A DNA stretch of 64,000 nt from Mycobacterium sp. 141 (lineage in GTDB: Bacteria; Actinomycetota; Actinomycetes; Mycobacteriales; Mycobacteriaceae). The stretch lies in the NCBI RefSeq assembly GCF_000382405.1, contig NZ_KB908257.1, positions 1 to 64,000 of the forward strand. The letters are read 5' to 3'. Positions 25,967 to 34,116 of this stretch are shown here, one piece after another. Position 1 is the first letter of the stretch; each line of letters starts with the position of its first letter. The position numbers were made by a program, and so were the translations under genes. Below the pieces are notes generated by a model that was not told where the DNA came from, searched no databases, and was given only the letters and a program-made list of their open reading frames with translations.

Positions 25967-26935
25967 TTGCCCAACGATCGGGCGGGAGTGCAGTTGTCAC
26001 GACGCGCATTGCTCAGTTCGATTCCGGCGGCGTCCCTGGTGCTGATGGTGGGAGGCTGCCGGAAGGAAGCAGACGTCAAGCGGGTGTTCGGTCTGGCGGC
26101 CAACGGCCTTGACGCAGCCGCGATAGATCAGGCTTCCGCCACCGGCCGAACATTGGGCCGGCGGCTGGACGTGCTCACTGTTTACGAGGCGTTTGCCTGG
26201 AAACAGCCGCTGCCGGTGCAGTTGCTCAAACTTATCGAGGCAGCTGGCAGCGTTCCCGAGATTACCTGGGAGCCATGGAATCCCGAGGACGGCCCGCGAC
26301 AGCCGCTGTACGGTCTCGGACAGATCGCCGGTGGGCGCTACGATTCCTACATCGCCAGTTGGGCGAAGGCGGCCGCCGAGTACCAGGGAAGGTTGCTGCT
26401 GCGTTTCGCCCACGAGATGAATGGCGATTGGTATCCGTGGTCGGTGTCTTCCGGGGGTGGTACACCCGAGGATTACGTTGCTGCCTATCGGCGCGTGCGG
26501 CTGATCTTTCAGGATGCTGGAGCGAATCGGGTCGAATGGGTGTGGAGCCCGAACGTCATCGTCAATGGCGACGCGGACGCGGTCCGACGGGCATATCCAG
26601 GTGACGATCTGGTCGATATTGTCGGTATAGACGGGTACAACTTCGGGAACCGTAACGGGCACCGCTGGACATCACCAGAGGAATTGTTCGGTGTCACACT
26701 GGATGTCGTCGCATCGATCGCACCCAACACGCCGGTATGGATCAATGAAGTGGGCTGTAGCGACGCCGGTGGGAACAAGGCGCAGTGGATCACGGACTTC
26801 TTCAGCTACGTCAAAACCACGTCGGTCCGCGGCGTGCTCTGGTTCGAGGTGGACAAGACCGGCGAGTCTGATTGGAGGCTGACGGAGACGCCGGAGACGA
26901 CGGCGGCGGCCAAGGCTGCCCTGGCCGACTGGTGA
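25967..26935 (+). CDS. GH26-like glycoside hydrolase lipoprotein
   Basis: About 322 residues from TTG 25967. The N-terminus has a twin-arginine motif (SRRALLSS) and a lipobox ending VGGC, so it is likely exported by Tat and lipid-anchored. The (beta/alpha)8 domain shows the GH26 acid/base region RFAHEMNGDWYPW and the nucleophile region WINEVGCSD. GH26 members act mainly on beta-mannans or mixed-linkage beta-glucans. Located after the synthase and acyltransferase, it probably trims or releases the nascent polysaccharide, as hydrolases do in other synthase-dependent systems. Confidence 0.86.
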   Translation: MPNDRAGVQLSRRALLSSIPAASLVLMVGGCRKEADVKRVFGLAANGLDAAAIDQASATGRTLGRRLDVLTVYEAFAWKQPLPVQLLKLIEAAGSVPEITWEPWNPEDGPRQPLYGLGQIAGGRYDSYIASWAKAAAEYQGRLLLRFAHEMNGDWYPWSVSSGGGTPEDYVAAYRRVRLIFQDAGANRVEWVWSPNVIVNGDADAVRRAYPGDDLVDIVGIDGYNFGNRNGHRWTSPEELFGVTLDVVASIAPNTPVWINEVGCSDAGGNKAQWITDFFSYVKTTSVRGVLWFEVDKTGESDWRLTETPETTAAAKAALADW

Positions 26936-26940
26936 AGAGC

Positions 26941-28215
26941 CTACTGCCGGTAGCTGGCCAGGAAGTTGCCCAGCCGCTCGATCGCCGCGGACAGATCACG
27001 TGACCATGGCAGGGTGACGATGCGTAGGTGATCCGGTGTGGGCCAATTGAACCCGGTGCCCTGGGTCAGCAGGATCTTCTCCTGCAACAACAGGTCGAGC
27101 ACGAGCTGCTCGTCGTCCTGGATGTCGTGGACCTCGGGATCCAGCCGTGGGAACGCATAGAGCGCACCCGAGGGCTTCACACAGGACACGCCGGGGATTT
27201 CGTTGAGCTTGGTCCACGCTGTGTCACGCTGCTCCAGCAGCCGCCCGCCGGGCAGAACCAGATCATCGATGCTCTGATAGCCGCCGAGAGCCACCTGAAT
27301 GGCATGCTGCGCAGGCACATTCGGACACAACCGCATGTTGGCCAGCAGGCTGATGCCCTCGATGAAGCTGCTCGCGTGTTCCTTGGGACCGGTGATCACC
27401 AGCCAGCCCGACCGGTAGCCCGCAACGCGGTAGGCCTTGGACAGCCCATTGAAAGTCAGGCACAGCAGGTCCGGCGCCACCGACGCCATCGAAATGTGCT
27501 TGGCGTCGTCGTAGAGGATCTTGTCGTAGATCTCGTCGGCCAGCAGCATCAGCTGATGCTTGCGCGCCAGGTCCGCGATCTGGGTGAGGGTTTCGCGGCT
27601 GTATACCGCGCCCGTCGGGTTGTTCGGGTTGATCACGACGATCGCCTTGGTCCGCTCGGTGATCTTGGACTCCAGATCGGCGATGTCGGGGTTCCAGTCC
27701 TGCGTCTCGTCGCACAGATAGTGCACCGGGGTACCACCGGCCAACGAGGTCGACGCGGTCCACAGCGGATAGTCCGGCGTCGGGATCAGCACCTGATCAC
27801 CGTTGTCCAGCAGCGCCTGCAACGTCATGGTGATCAACTCGGACACCCCATTGCCGAGATACACGTCGTCGACGTCGAACCGGGGGAATCCCTCGACCAG
27901 CTCGTAACGGGTGAACACCGCGCGGCGGGCGCTGAGAATGCCCTTGGAGTCGGAGTAGCCCTGCGCATGCGGCAGCGCCTGGATCACGTCACGCATGATC
28001 ACATCGGGAGCCTCGAAGCCGAACGGCGCCGGATTGCCGATGTTCAGCTTGAGGATGCGATGGCCTTCAGCTTCCAGCCGTGAGGCGTGCTGGTGTACCG
28101 GCCCGCGAATCTCGTACAGGACATCCTGCAGCTTCGTCGATTGGGCGAATACCCGTGGCTTCGGGTGGTGCCCGGTACCTTGCCACGGCAGCTGATGGGT
28201 AGTCACGTCCACCAT
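26941..28215 (-). CDS. aspC: PLP-dependent aminotransferase (AspC/AlaA-type, Rv0337c homologue)
   Basis: About 424 residues from ATG 28215; a TTG at 28233 would give MDDGETMVDV, similar to the annotated N-terminus in M. tuberculosis. Fold-type I aminotransferase: NPAPFGFEAPDV, VVINPNNPTGAVYS, LADEIYDKILYDD and the PLP-binding Lys in LTFNGLSKAYRVAGYRSGW. It probably makes alanine or aspartate using glutamate. The gene is convergent with the GH26 gene (5 bp) and downstream of the Fe-S reductase. Confidence 0.92.
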   Translation of the reverse strand: MVDVTTHQLPWQGTGHHPKPRVFAQSTKLQDVLYEIRGPVHQHASRLEAEGHRILKLNIGNPAPFGFEAPDVIMRDVIQALPHAQGYSDSKGILSARRAVFTRYELVEGFPRFDVDDVYLGNGVSELITMTLQALLDNGDQVLIPTPDYPLWTASTSLAGGTPVHYLCDETQDWNPDIADLESKITERTKAIVVINPNNPTGAVYSRETLTQIADLARKHQLMLLADEIYDKILYDDAKHISMASVAPDLLCLTFNGLSKAYRVAGYRSGWLVITGPKEHASSFIEGISLLANMRLCPNVPAQHAIQVALGGYQSIDDLVLPGGRLLEQRDTAWTKLNEIPGVSCVKPSGALYAFPRLDPEVHDIQDDEQLVLDLLLQEKILLTQGTGFNWPTPDHLRIVTLPWSRDLSAAIERLGNFLASYRQ

Positions 28216-28268
28216 GGTCTCACCGTCGTCCAATTGTTTTGCAATTTGCGGTACAGGCGACAGAAACG

Positions 28269-28326
28269 CCGATGGCCAGTCCTGGCACACAGTTCAGAGT
28301 GAACATGCGCCATGACTGGCCATCGG
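28269..28326 (-). terminator. Long inverted repeat between Fe-S reductase and aspC
   Basis: CCGATGGCCAGTC (28269-28281) and its exact complement GACTGGCCATCGG (28314-28326) form a 13-bp stem with a 32-nt loop, eleven bases past the Fe-S reductase stop on the minus strand. No U-tract follows, so it is either a Rho-assisted terminator, an attenuator before aspC, or a protein-binding site. Confidence 0.55.
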
Positions 28327-28336
28327 CGGCGTCGAT

Positions 28337-31300
28337 TTAGCGCTTACCGGGGCGCCGTGCACCCGGCTTGATGCCCAGGCCCACCACGGGCGGTTCGGGC
28401 TTGGCAGGCTCCGCCGGTGCGGCCACGGCTACGGGTGCCGGGGCAGCAGGAGCGGCGTTGTTGTTGGTCGGCGCGGCCTTCTTGGCACCGGGACGGCGTG
28501 CGCCTGCGGCGATGCCCAGGCCCACCACGGGCGGTTCCGGTTTGGCGGGCTCGGCCGGTGCCGGAGCAGCGGCTGCCGGAGCAGCGGTCTTCTTGGCTCC
28601 CGGACGCTTGGCGCCTGCAGCCAAGCCCAGACCCTTCACCGGGGCGGCAGGTGCTGCCGGTGCCGCAGGGGCAGCAGCGGCTGCCGGAGCAGCGGCTTTC
28701 TTGGCTCCCGGACGCTTGGCGCCTCCGGCCAGGCCCAGTCCCTTGACGGGGACAGCTGCGGCCGGTGCCGACGCCTCCGCCGCAGGTGCGGCTTTCTTGG
28801 CGCCGGGACGCTTGGCGGCGCCCGCCAGGCCCAGTCCCTTGACGGGGACAGCTGCGGCCGGTGCCGATGCTTCCGCCGCAGGTGCGGCTTTCTTGGCGCC
28901 GGGACGCTTGGCGGCGCCCCCCATGCCCAAGCCGGTCACGGGCTTGGCTTCCGCGGCGGTGGCCGCAGCCGGTGCCGCGGCCACCGCGGCTTCCTCGACC
29001 ACCGGCGCCGCCGCAGCTGCAGCAGCTTCCGCCTTGGCCTCGGCCTCCGCGCGAACGGCCGCGCGTGCTTCGGATTCCTTGGCCGCCGTGCCCTTCTCGG
29101 GCAGCGTGATGACGGACTTGTCGAGCGAGGCCAGCAGCAGCTGGGCCACGTCGAGCACCTCGGCCTTCGGCAGATCGGCGTTGGCGGCTACCTCGTCGAC
29201 ACCGTCGGTGATCATCACGCGGCAGAACGGGCATCCGGTGGCGACCGCAGAGGCGCCTGTGTCGAGTGCCTCCTCGGTGCGCTCCTGGTTGACGCGCTTG
29301 CCGATGTGCTCTTCCATCCACATCCGGGCACCACCGGCACCACAGCACAGGCCACGATCGGCGTGGCGCGGCATTTCGGTGAGTTTGGCCCCGGCCGCTC
29401 CGATCAGCTCACGAGGCGCGGCGTACTCCTTGTTGTGCCGGCCCAGGAAGCATGGATCGTGGTAGGTGACTTCCTGGCCCACCGGCGACACCGGAACCAG
29501 CTTCTTGTCCCGTACCAGGCGGTTCAGCAACTGCGTGTGATGCAGCACGGTGTAGTTGGCGCCGAGTTGCGGATACTCGCGGCCGATGGTGTTGAAGCAG
29601 TGCGGGCAGGTCATCACGATCTTGCGGTCGACCGTCTCGACACCCTCGAACAGCTCGTTGATGGTCTCCACGTTCTGCCCGGCCAGCTGTTGGAACAGGA
29701 ACTCGTTGCCGGCCCGTCGGGCGGAGTCGCCGGTACAGGTCTCACCGGTGCCCAGCACCAGGAACTTGACGCCCGCGGCGGCGAGCAGCTCGGCGACAGC
29801 CTTGGTGGTCTTCTTCGCGCGGTCCTCGTAAGCGCCGGCGCAGCCGACCCAGAACAGGTACTCGAACCCGTCGAAGCTGTCGACGTCCTGACCGTAGACC
29901 GGGACGTCGAAATCGACCTCGTCGATCCAGTTGGTGCGATCCTTGGCGTTCTGGCCCCAGGGGTTGCCCTTGTTCTCCAGGTTCTTGAACAGCACACCGA
30001 GCTCGCCGGGGAACTCCGACTCGACCATGACCTGGTAGCGGCGCATGTCGACGATGTGGTCGATGTGCTCGATGTCGACGGGGCACTGCTCGACGCAGGC
30101 ACCGCAGTTGGTGCAGGACCACAGCACGTCGGGGTCGATCACACCGCCCTGCTCAAGGGTGCCGACCAGCGGGCGCAGCGCCTGCTCGGGGCCGGATCCC
30201 ATGACGCGTTCGTAGCCGTCTTCGGGCACACCGTGCCGATGCGCGCTGTGGTCCAACGTGGCGAAGTCGACCGAGCCTTCCTCGGGCATCGGTTTGCCCT
30301 CGATGATGTAAGGGGCCTTGGCGAACAGGTGATCGCGCAGGTTCATGATCAAGAGCTTGGGTGACAGCGGCTTGCCGGTGTTCCAGGCCGGGCACTGCGA
30401 CTGGCACCGACCGCACTCGGTGCAGGTCGCCATGTCGAGGTTGCCCTTCCAGGTGAAGTCCTCGATGCGGCCCTTGCCGAACACCGCGTCCTCGGCGGGA
30501 TCGTCGAAGTCGATCTTCTCGCCCTTGTACTCCATCGGCAGCAGCGGGCCGAGACCGTTGGGCAGGCGCTTGAACGTGACGTTGATGGGGGCCAGACCGA
30601 TGTGCAGGTGCTTGGAGTGCAGCACGATCAGCAGGAAGGCCAGCATGACGCCGATGTGGGCCATCAGTGCCAGGGTCTCCAGCCACACGTTGGCGGTGTG
30701 TCCCAGCGGGGCCAGCAGAGCAGCCATCGCATCGGAGAAGAACGCACCGGACTGATAGGGGAAGGCGGCGCGTCCCTCGTAGTTGAGCACGTTCACCGCG
30801 GCGCCCCGGAAGATCGCGTACGTCAGGATGACCAGGAAGATCATGTAGAGGATGGTCCAGGCGCCGCCGTTGTGGGAGCCGTAGAACCGGGATCCACGAC
30901 CCACCTTCTCGGGGTTCTTGTTGATCCGGATGATCGCGAAGACGATGATTCCGGCCAGCACCGCGACGGCGAAGAAGTCCTGCAGGAAGCCCAGCACTGG
31001 CCAGCGGCCGATGATCGGGATATGGAACTCGGGGTCGACCAGCACCCCGAAGGCCTCGAGGTACACCGTGGCGAGGACGAAGAACCCCCACATCGTGAAG
31101 AAGTGCGCGATGCCGGGGATCGACCATTTCAGGAGCTTTGACTGGGCGAAGACTTCCTTGTTCTGGTTCAGGAAGCGCCGGACGAGATGGTCCTTACGGC
31201 CGCGTTCGTCACCGACCTTCTGCCCGGAGCTGATCAGTTTGGTTAGCCACATGATGCGCTTGACGGCGAATACCAAGACGATGGCGGTCGCCAACAATCC

Positions 31301-31348
31301 AACGATCAATCGGCCCGTCGTGAGCATGTGCTCCAGGCTGTTTTCCAA
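28337..31348 (-). CDS. Heterodisulfide-reductase-like Fe-S oxidoreductase (Rv0338c homologue)
   Basis: A 1003-residue protein. The N-terminus has about five membrane segments of NarI-like type that could bind heme. Two 4Fe-4S motifs follow (CTECGRCQSQCP and CTNCGACVEQCPVDI), then two CCG domains (FLVLGTGETCTGD, CPHCFNTIGREYP, HDPCFLGRH, LCCGAGGARMW) as in HdrD/GlpC-type subunits. Probably passes electrons between a cytosolic donor and the quinone pool. The C-terminal 270 residues are Ala/Pro-rich with six copies of a VxGLGxxxGAKRPGAKK unit. Tandem palindromes upstream (31369-31409) suggest TetR-type control. Confidence 0.9.
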   Translation of the reverse strand: MENSLEHMLTTGRLIVGLLATAIVLVFAVKRIMWLTKLISSGQKVGDERGRKDHLVRRFLNQNKEVFAQSKLLKWSIPGIAHFFTMWGFFVLATVYLEAFGVLVDPEFHIPIIGRWPVLGFLQDFFAVAVLAGIIVFAIIRINKNPEKVGRGSRFYGSHNGGAWTILYMIFLVILTYAIFRGAAVNVLNYEGRAAFPYQSGAFFSDAMAALLAPLGHTANVWLETLALMAHIGVMLAFLLIVLHSKHLHIGLAPINVTFKRLPNGLGPLLPMEYKGEKIDFDDPAEDAVFGKGRIEDFTWKGNLDMATCTECGRCQSQCPAWNTGKPLSPKLLIMNLRDHLFAKAPYIIEGKPMPEEGSVDFATLDHSAHRHGVPEDGYERVMGSGPEQALRPLVGTLEQGGVIDPDVLWSCTNCGACVEQCPVDIEHIDHIVDMRRYQVMVESEFPGELGVLFKNLENKGNPWGQNAKDRTNWIDEVDFDVPVYGQDVDSFDGFEYLFWVGCAGAYEDRAKKTTKAVAELLAAAGVKFLVLGTGETCTGDSARRAGNEFLFQQLAGQNVETINELFEGVETVDRKIVMTCPHCFNTIGREYPQLGANYTVLHHTQLLNRLVRDKKLVPVSPVGQEVTYHDPCFLGRHNKEYAAPRELIGAAGAKLTEMPRHADRGLCCGAGGARMWMEEHIGKRVNQERTEEALDTGASAVATGCPFCRVMITDGVDEVAANADLPKAEVLDVAQLLLASLDKSVITLPEKGTAAKESEARAAVRAEAEAKAEAAAAAAAPVVEEAAVAAAPAAATAAEAKPVTGLGMGGAAKRPGAKKAAPAAEASAPAAAVPVKGLGLAGAAKRPGAKKAAPAAEASAPAAAVPVKGLGLAGGAKRPGAKKAAAPAAAAAPAAPAAPAAPVKGLGLAAGAKRPGAKKTAAPAAAAPAPAEPAKPEPPVVGLGIAAGARRPGAKKAAPTNNNAAPAAPAPVAVAAPAEPAKPEPPVVGLGIKPGARRPGKR
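28340..28938 (-). repeat. Six-copy VxGLG...KRPGAKK repeat encoding the Fe-S protein tail
   Basis: Six units of a 17-residue motif (VTGLGMGGAAKRPGAKK through VVGLGIKPGARRPGKR) are separated by Ala/Pro linkers. Two neighbouring units around 28738-28917 are nearly identical in DNA over about 90 bp, indicating recent duplication. The unit is strongly basic, so the tail may bind nucleic acid, an acidic partner or membrane surface; that is inference. Confidence 0.85.
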
Positions 31349-31368
31349 CGGTGCCTCCCAGGTCCATG

Positions 31369-31409
31369 GTTACTGGTCGGTAACAAGATCCATGTTACTG
31401 ACCGGTAAC
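31369..31409. promoter_or_regulatory. Tandem 16-bp palindromes upstream of the Fe-S reductase
   Basis: GTTACTGGTCGGTAAC (31369-31384) and GTTACTGACCGGTAAC (31394-31409) are both imperfect palindromes of the same consensus (GTTACyGrCCrGTAAC), with centres 25 bp apart and 20-60 bp before the start codon. This is the typical form of a TetR-family operator; the regulator is not identified. Confidence 0.75.
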
Positions 31410-31608
31410 TTAAGCTCAGTGCCTGCTTATAGTGACATCTATTACGGAATCACCGCTACCAAGGCTGCCCTAACTAGCTTTTGGGACCCCTTGAGCTCCA
31501 CTTGTGGAAGCGCTTGCGATTCCCTGGTAACCGACTGCGACGCTCGTCACAGCCACCGTGACGGCCGTCACAATTTTTCTCGCCCGCACCGAATGCCGGC
31601 CGGTGTTG

Positions 31609-34110
31609 TCAGTTCTGCACGGCCAGCATTGCCCGCAACATCGACAGCATTTCCGAGCGTGATTCGGCGCCGAGCCGCCGCCGGATCCGGGCCACGTGAT
31701 GCTCGACGGTCTTTGCCGAAATGAACAATTGACTGCCGATGTCGCGATACGGCATGCCGAGCAGGAGCAACTCGGCGACTTCGCGTTCCCGGTCGGATAA
31801 CCGCGCGGCGGAGCTCGGCCCGCGCTGGGCAGCCGTCGCCGCAGCGCTCGGGGCGGCCGCTGATTCCGGCAATGGTGCCTCATCGACCGCGCTGCTCTGT
31901 TTGAGGTCGCGGGCCAACTGCAGCATCGCTTGCGATACCCGGGCGTCGGGTGTGTGCAGCGCGGCCTGGCTCGCCAGCCGGGTGCCGTCCCAGGTCAGAC
32001 CATATTGCGCCAAGGCCCGTGCGGCCACGGTCACCTCGTCGGTGTCGACCTGGTCGGCTAGCACACGAAGCCAGGTGCGGCCCGCGTGGGCCAGGGCCCG
32101 GGCGAACGCGCTCTCGCCGGCCGCCGCGGTCAACGCCTGCCCATGTGGGGCCACTGCGGCCGGAGAGCTGGCCAGGATCCCGGCGTGCACGCCGGCCCAG
32201 TGCAGCGGTACTGACCACAGCACCGGCTTGCCCAAGGATTCCAGCAGGTCGAAGGCTTGCGAGAGGGCGTGCTGCATCCGGTCGACCTGACGCATCCTGG
32301 CGCCGGCCACCCACAGTTCGCCGAGCGGGAGCAGGGAGAACAGGTCGACGGAGTACTCGGCCAGCACCTCCATCGCTGCATACCAGTGCTGTTGGACGGT
32401 GCCGCTGTCCCCGGTGCGCCGCGCGATGGCGGTGCGCAGCGCGGCGGCCCACAGAGCGTCCCGGCGGTGCAGCCCGTGGTCTGCGGCGGCCGCGTCGGCG
32501 GTGGCCGCCCCGAGCTGGCCGTCCTGCATCCGTACCCAGCCCTGCAGCAGCCGGTGCCGATGCACTGTGAAGGCCACCTCGTCGGTGTCTTCCGTGCGGA
32601 CTGCCCGGCCGATCACGCTGCGGGCCCGGACGGGATCGCCGCCGTGCAGAGCAACCAGTGTGACCAGCGCCGACGGGGTGTCCGGAGCGACGGCCCCGGC
32701 GTGGCGTTCGCTCGCCAGGGCCTGTCCGAGCCGGGCGACCGTGGCCGGGAACGGCTGATCCAGCGACGACAACACCCCCTCTGCCAGGCTGTGGGCTGCG
32801 CGGGCCACGGCGGTGGGCGGGCCGGTGCGCTCGATGGTCAGCGCTTCGCGCGCTGCGTTGAGATCACCCGCGGCGACCTCGACGATGACACCGGCCGCGC
32901 TCACCGCGGCGTCCGGATACGGTCCCAGCCACCGAAACAGGTCGGCCGCCGCTGCGGCGTTACCGTCGTGGGCGGCGATGCTCGCGGCGATCCGAACGGC
33001 TGCGGCGCGCTGCGCGGGGTCGTCGGATTCCAGCAGTTCATCGGCCATCCGGCCAGCCGTGGAACAGTCGCCCGTAAGCGCCAGCGCGTCCGCCAGCCGG
33101 GTGTTGCCGGAGATGGACCCGGCCTTTGCGGCGGCCCGGTACAGCGCCGCCGCGCGAGCTGGGCGGCCGTGCACGCGGACCGCGCGCTCGATCAGCGCAT
33201 CGGCCAACCGGTCGTCGCGCAAACCATGCTCGGCCAGTTGCACGGCGAGATCGGCCGACAGCGTCGACATCTCCAGCTGCGAGTTCAGCAGGGACGTTTC
33301 GATCTCGTGATGACGTGCGGCGCCGGCGATCTGGGCCAGGCATTCGTGCACCAGCCGCACGAACCGGCGGTCATACGACGGCTCGACCAGGCCACTCGCG
33401 CGGGCCCGGTCGACCAGGCCCACGGCCTCCTCGCCGCTGCAGTGCAACGCTGCGGCCACATCGTCGGGGCCAAGTCCCTGACTCAACGACGTGATCAGCA
33501 GGGTGTCGCGGGTGCGTACGTCGATGCGGCACAACCGGTCTATCAGGGTGAACTGCGCAGACTGATCCGGTGGGATCGTCGACCGCGCGGCCGCAGTCAC
33601 CAGAAACGGCAGACCGGCCGTCGCAGTCAGGACCGATCTGACGGTCTCGGCCGACACGGGTGCGCCGAGCGCGCTGGTGAGGATGCGATTGACCTCGGCG
33701 ACCGGGAGCGGGCCCAGGGACACCGCCGGACTTTCCCGCTGCAGTGCGGTGACCAGGGCGCGCAGTGCCGGCCGGTGCACCAGCGGTGCGGTCGCCACCA
33801 CCACGGTCGCCGCGGGATCGGTGATGTGCTCGGCGAACTCGTCGAGTTCATCGTCGCCGAGCAGCTGCGCATCGTCGACTACGTATGCCGCGTCGACAGC
33901 ATCGTGGGGCTGGGGTGGACGGGTCAGTACCAGCCGGCCGGCGTCACGCAGTGCGCTGCGCACCGCGGTGAGCACCGAGGTCTTACCTGTCCCGATCCCG
34001 CCGGTTACCAACAGCTTTGCCGGTCGGGTCGGCGCGGCGACCACGGCCGCTACGGCGTGGCGGGCGGCCGGCGGCAGGTCCATGCCGGTGTCCGGCGCCG
34101 GGAGGGACAT
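31609..34110 (-). CDS. iniR: LuxR-family ATP-binding regulator (IniR, Rv0339c homologue)
   Basis: An 833-residue regulator: an N-terminal STAND-type ATPase with Walker A GGIGTGKTS (about residues 37-45) and Walker B AYVVDDAQLL, a long helical-repeat (TPR-like) sensor region, and a C-terminal LuxR HTH (LSDREREVAELLLLGMPYRDIGSQLF, then ISAKTVEHHVARIRRRLG). The M. tuberculosis homologue Rv0339c is reported as the activator of iniBAC, responding to envelope stress (trehalose has been described as its signal). It starts 6 bp after the Hsp70-like gene, so the two are one operon, divergent from the ini genes. Confidence 0.9.
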   Translation of the reverse strand: MSLPAPDTGMDLPPAARHAVAAVVAAPTRPAKLLVTGGIGTGKTSVLTAVRSALRDAGRLVLTRPPQPHDAVDAAYVVDDAQLLGDDELDEFAEHITDPAATVVVATAPLVHRPALRALVTALQRESPAVSLGPLPVAEVNRILTSALGAPVSAETVRSVLTATAGLPFLVTAAARSTIPPDQSAQFTLIDRLCRIDVRTRDTLLITSLSQGLGPDDVAAALHCSGEEAVGLVDRARASGLVEPSYDRRFVRLVHECLAQIAGAARHHEIETSLLNSQLEMSTLSADLAVQLAEHGLRDDRLADALIERAVRVHGRPARAAALYRAAAKAGSISGNTRLADALALTGDCSTAGRMADELLESDDPAQRAAAVRIAASIAAHDGNAAAAADLFRWLGPYPDAAVSAAGVIVEVAAGDLNAAREALTIERTGPPTAVARAAHSLAEGVLSSLDQPFPATVARLGQALASERHAGAVAPDTPSALVTLVALHGGDPVRARSVIGRAVRTEDTDEVAFTVHRHRLLQGWVRMQDGQLGAATADAAAADHGLHRRDALWAAALRTAIARRTGDSGTVQQHWYAAMEVLAEYSVDLFSLLPLGELWVAGARMRQVDRMQHALSQAFDLLESLGKPVLWSVPLHWAGVHAGILASSPAAVAPHGQALTAAAGESAFARALAHAGRTWLRVLADQVDTDEVTVAARALAQYGLTWDGTRLASQAALHTPDARVSQAMLQLARDLKQSSAVDEAPLPESAAAPSAAATAAQRGPSSAARLSDREREVAELLLLGMPYRDIGSQLFISAKTVEHHVARIRRRLGAESRSEMLSMLRAMLAVQN

Positions 34111-34116
34111 GACTGG

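Noticed and set aside
28368..29465. 365-codon Ala/Pro-rich frame on the plus strand
   Set aside because: Antisense of the repetitive tail of the Fe-S reductase; its apparent repeats mirror the real ones.
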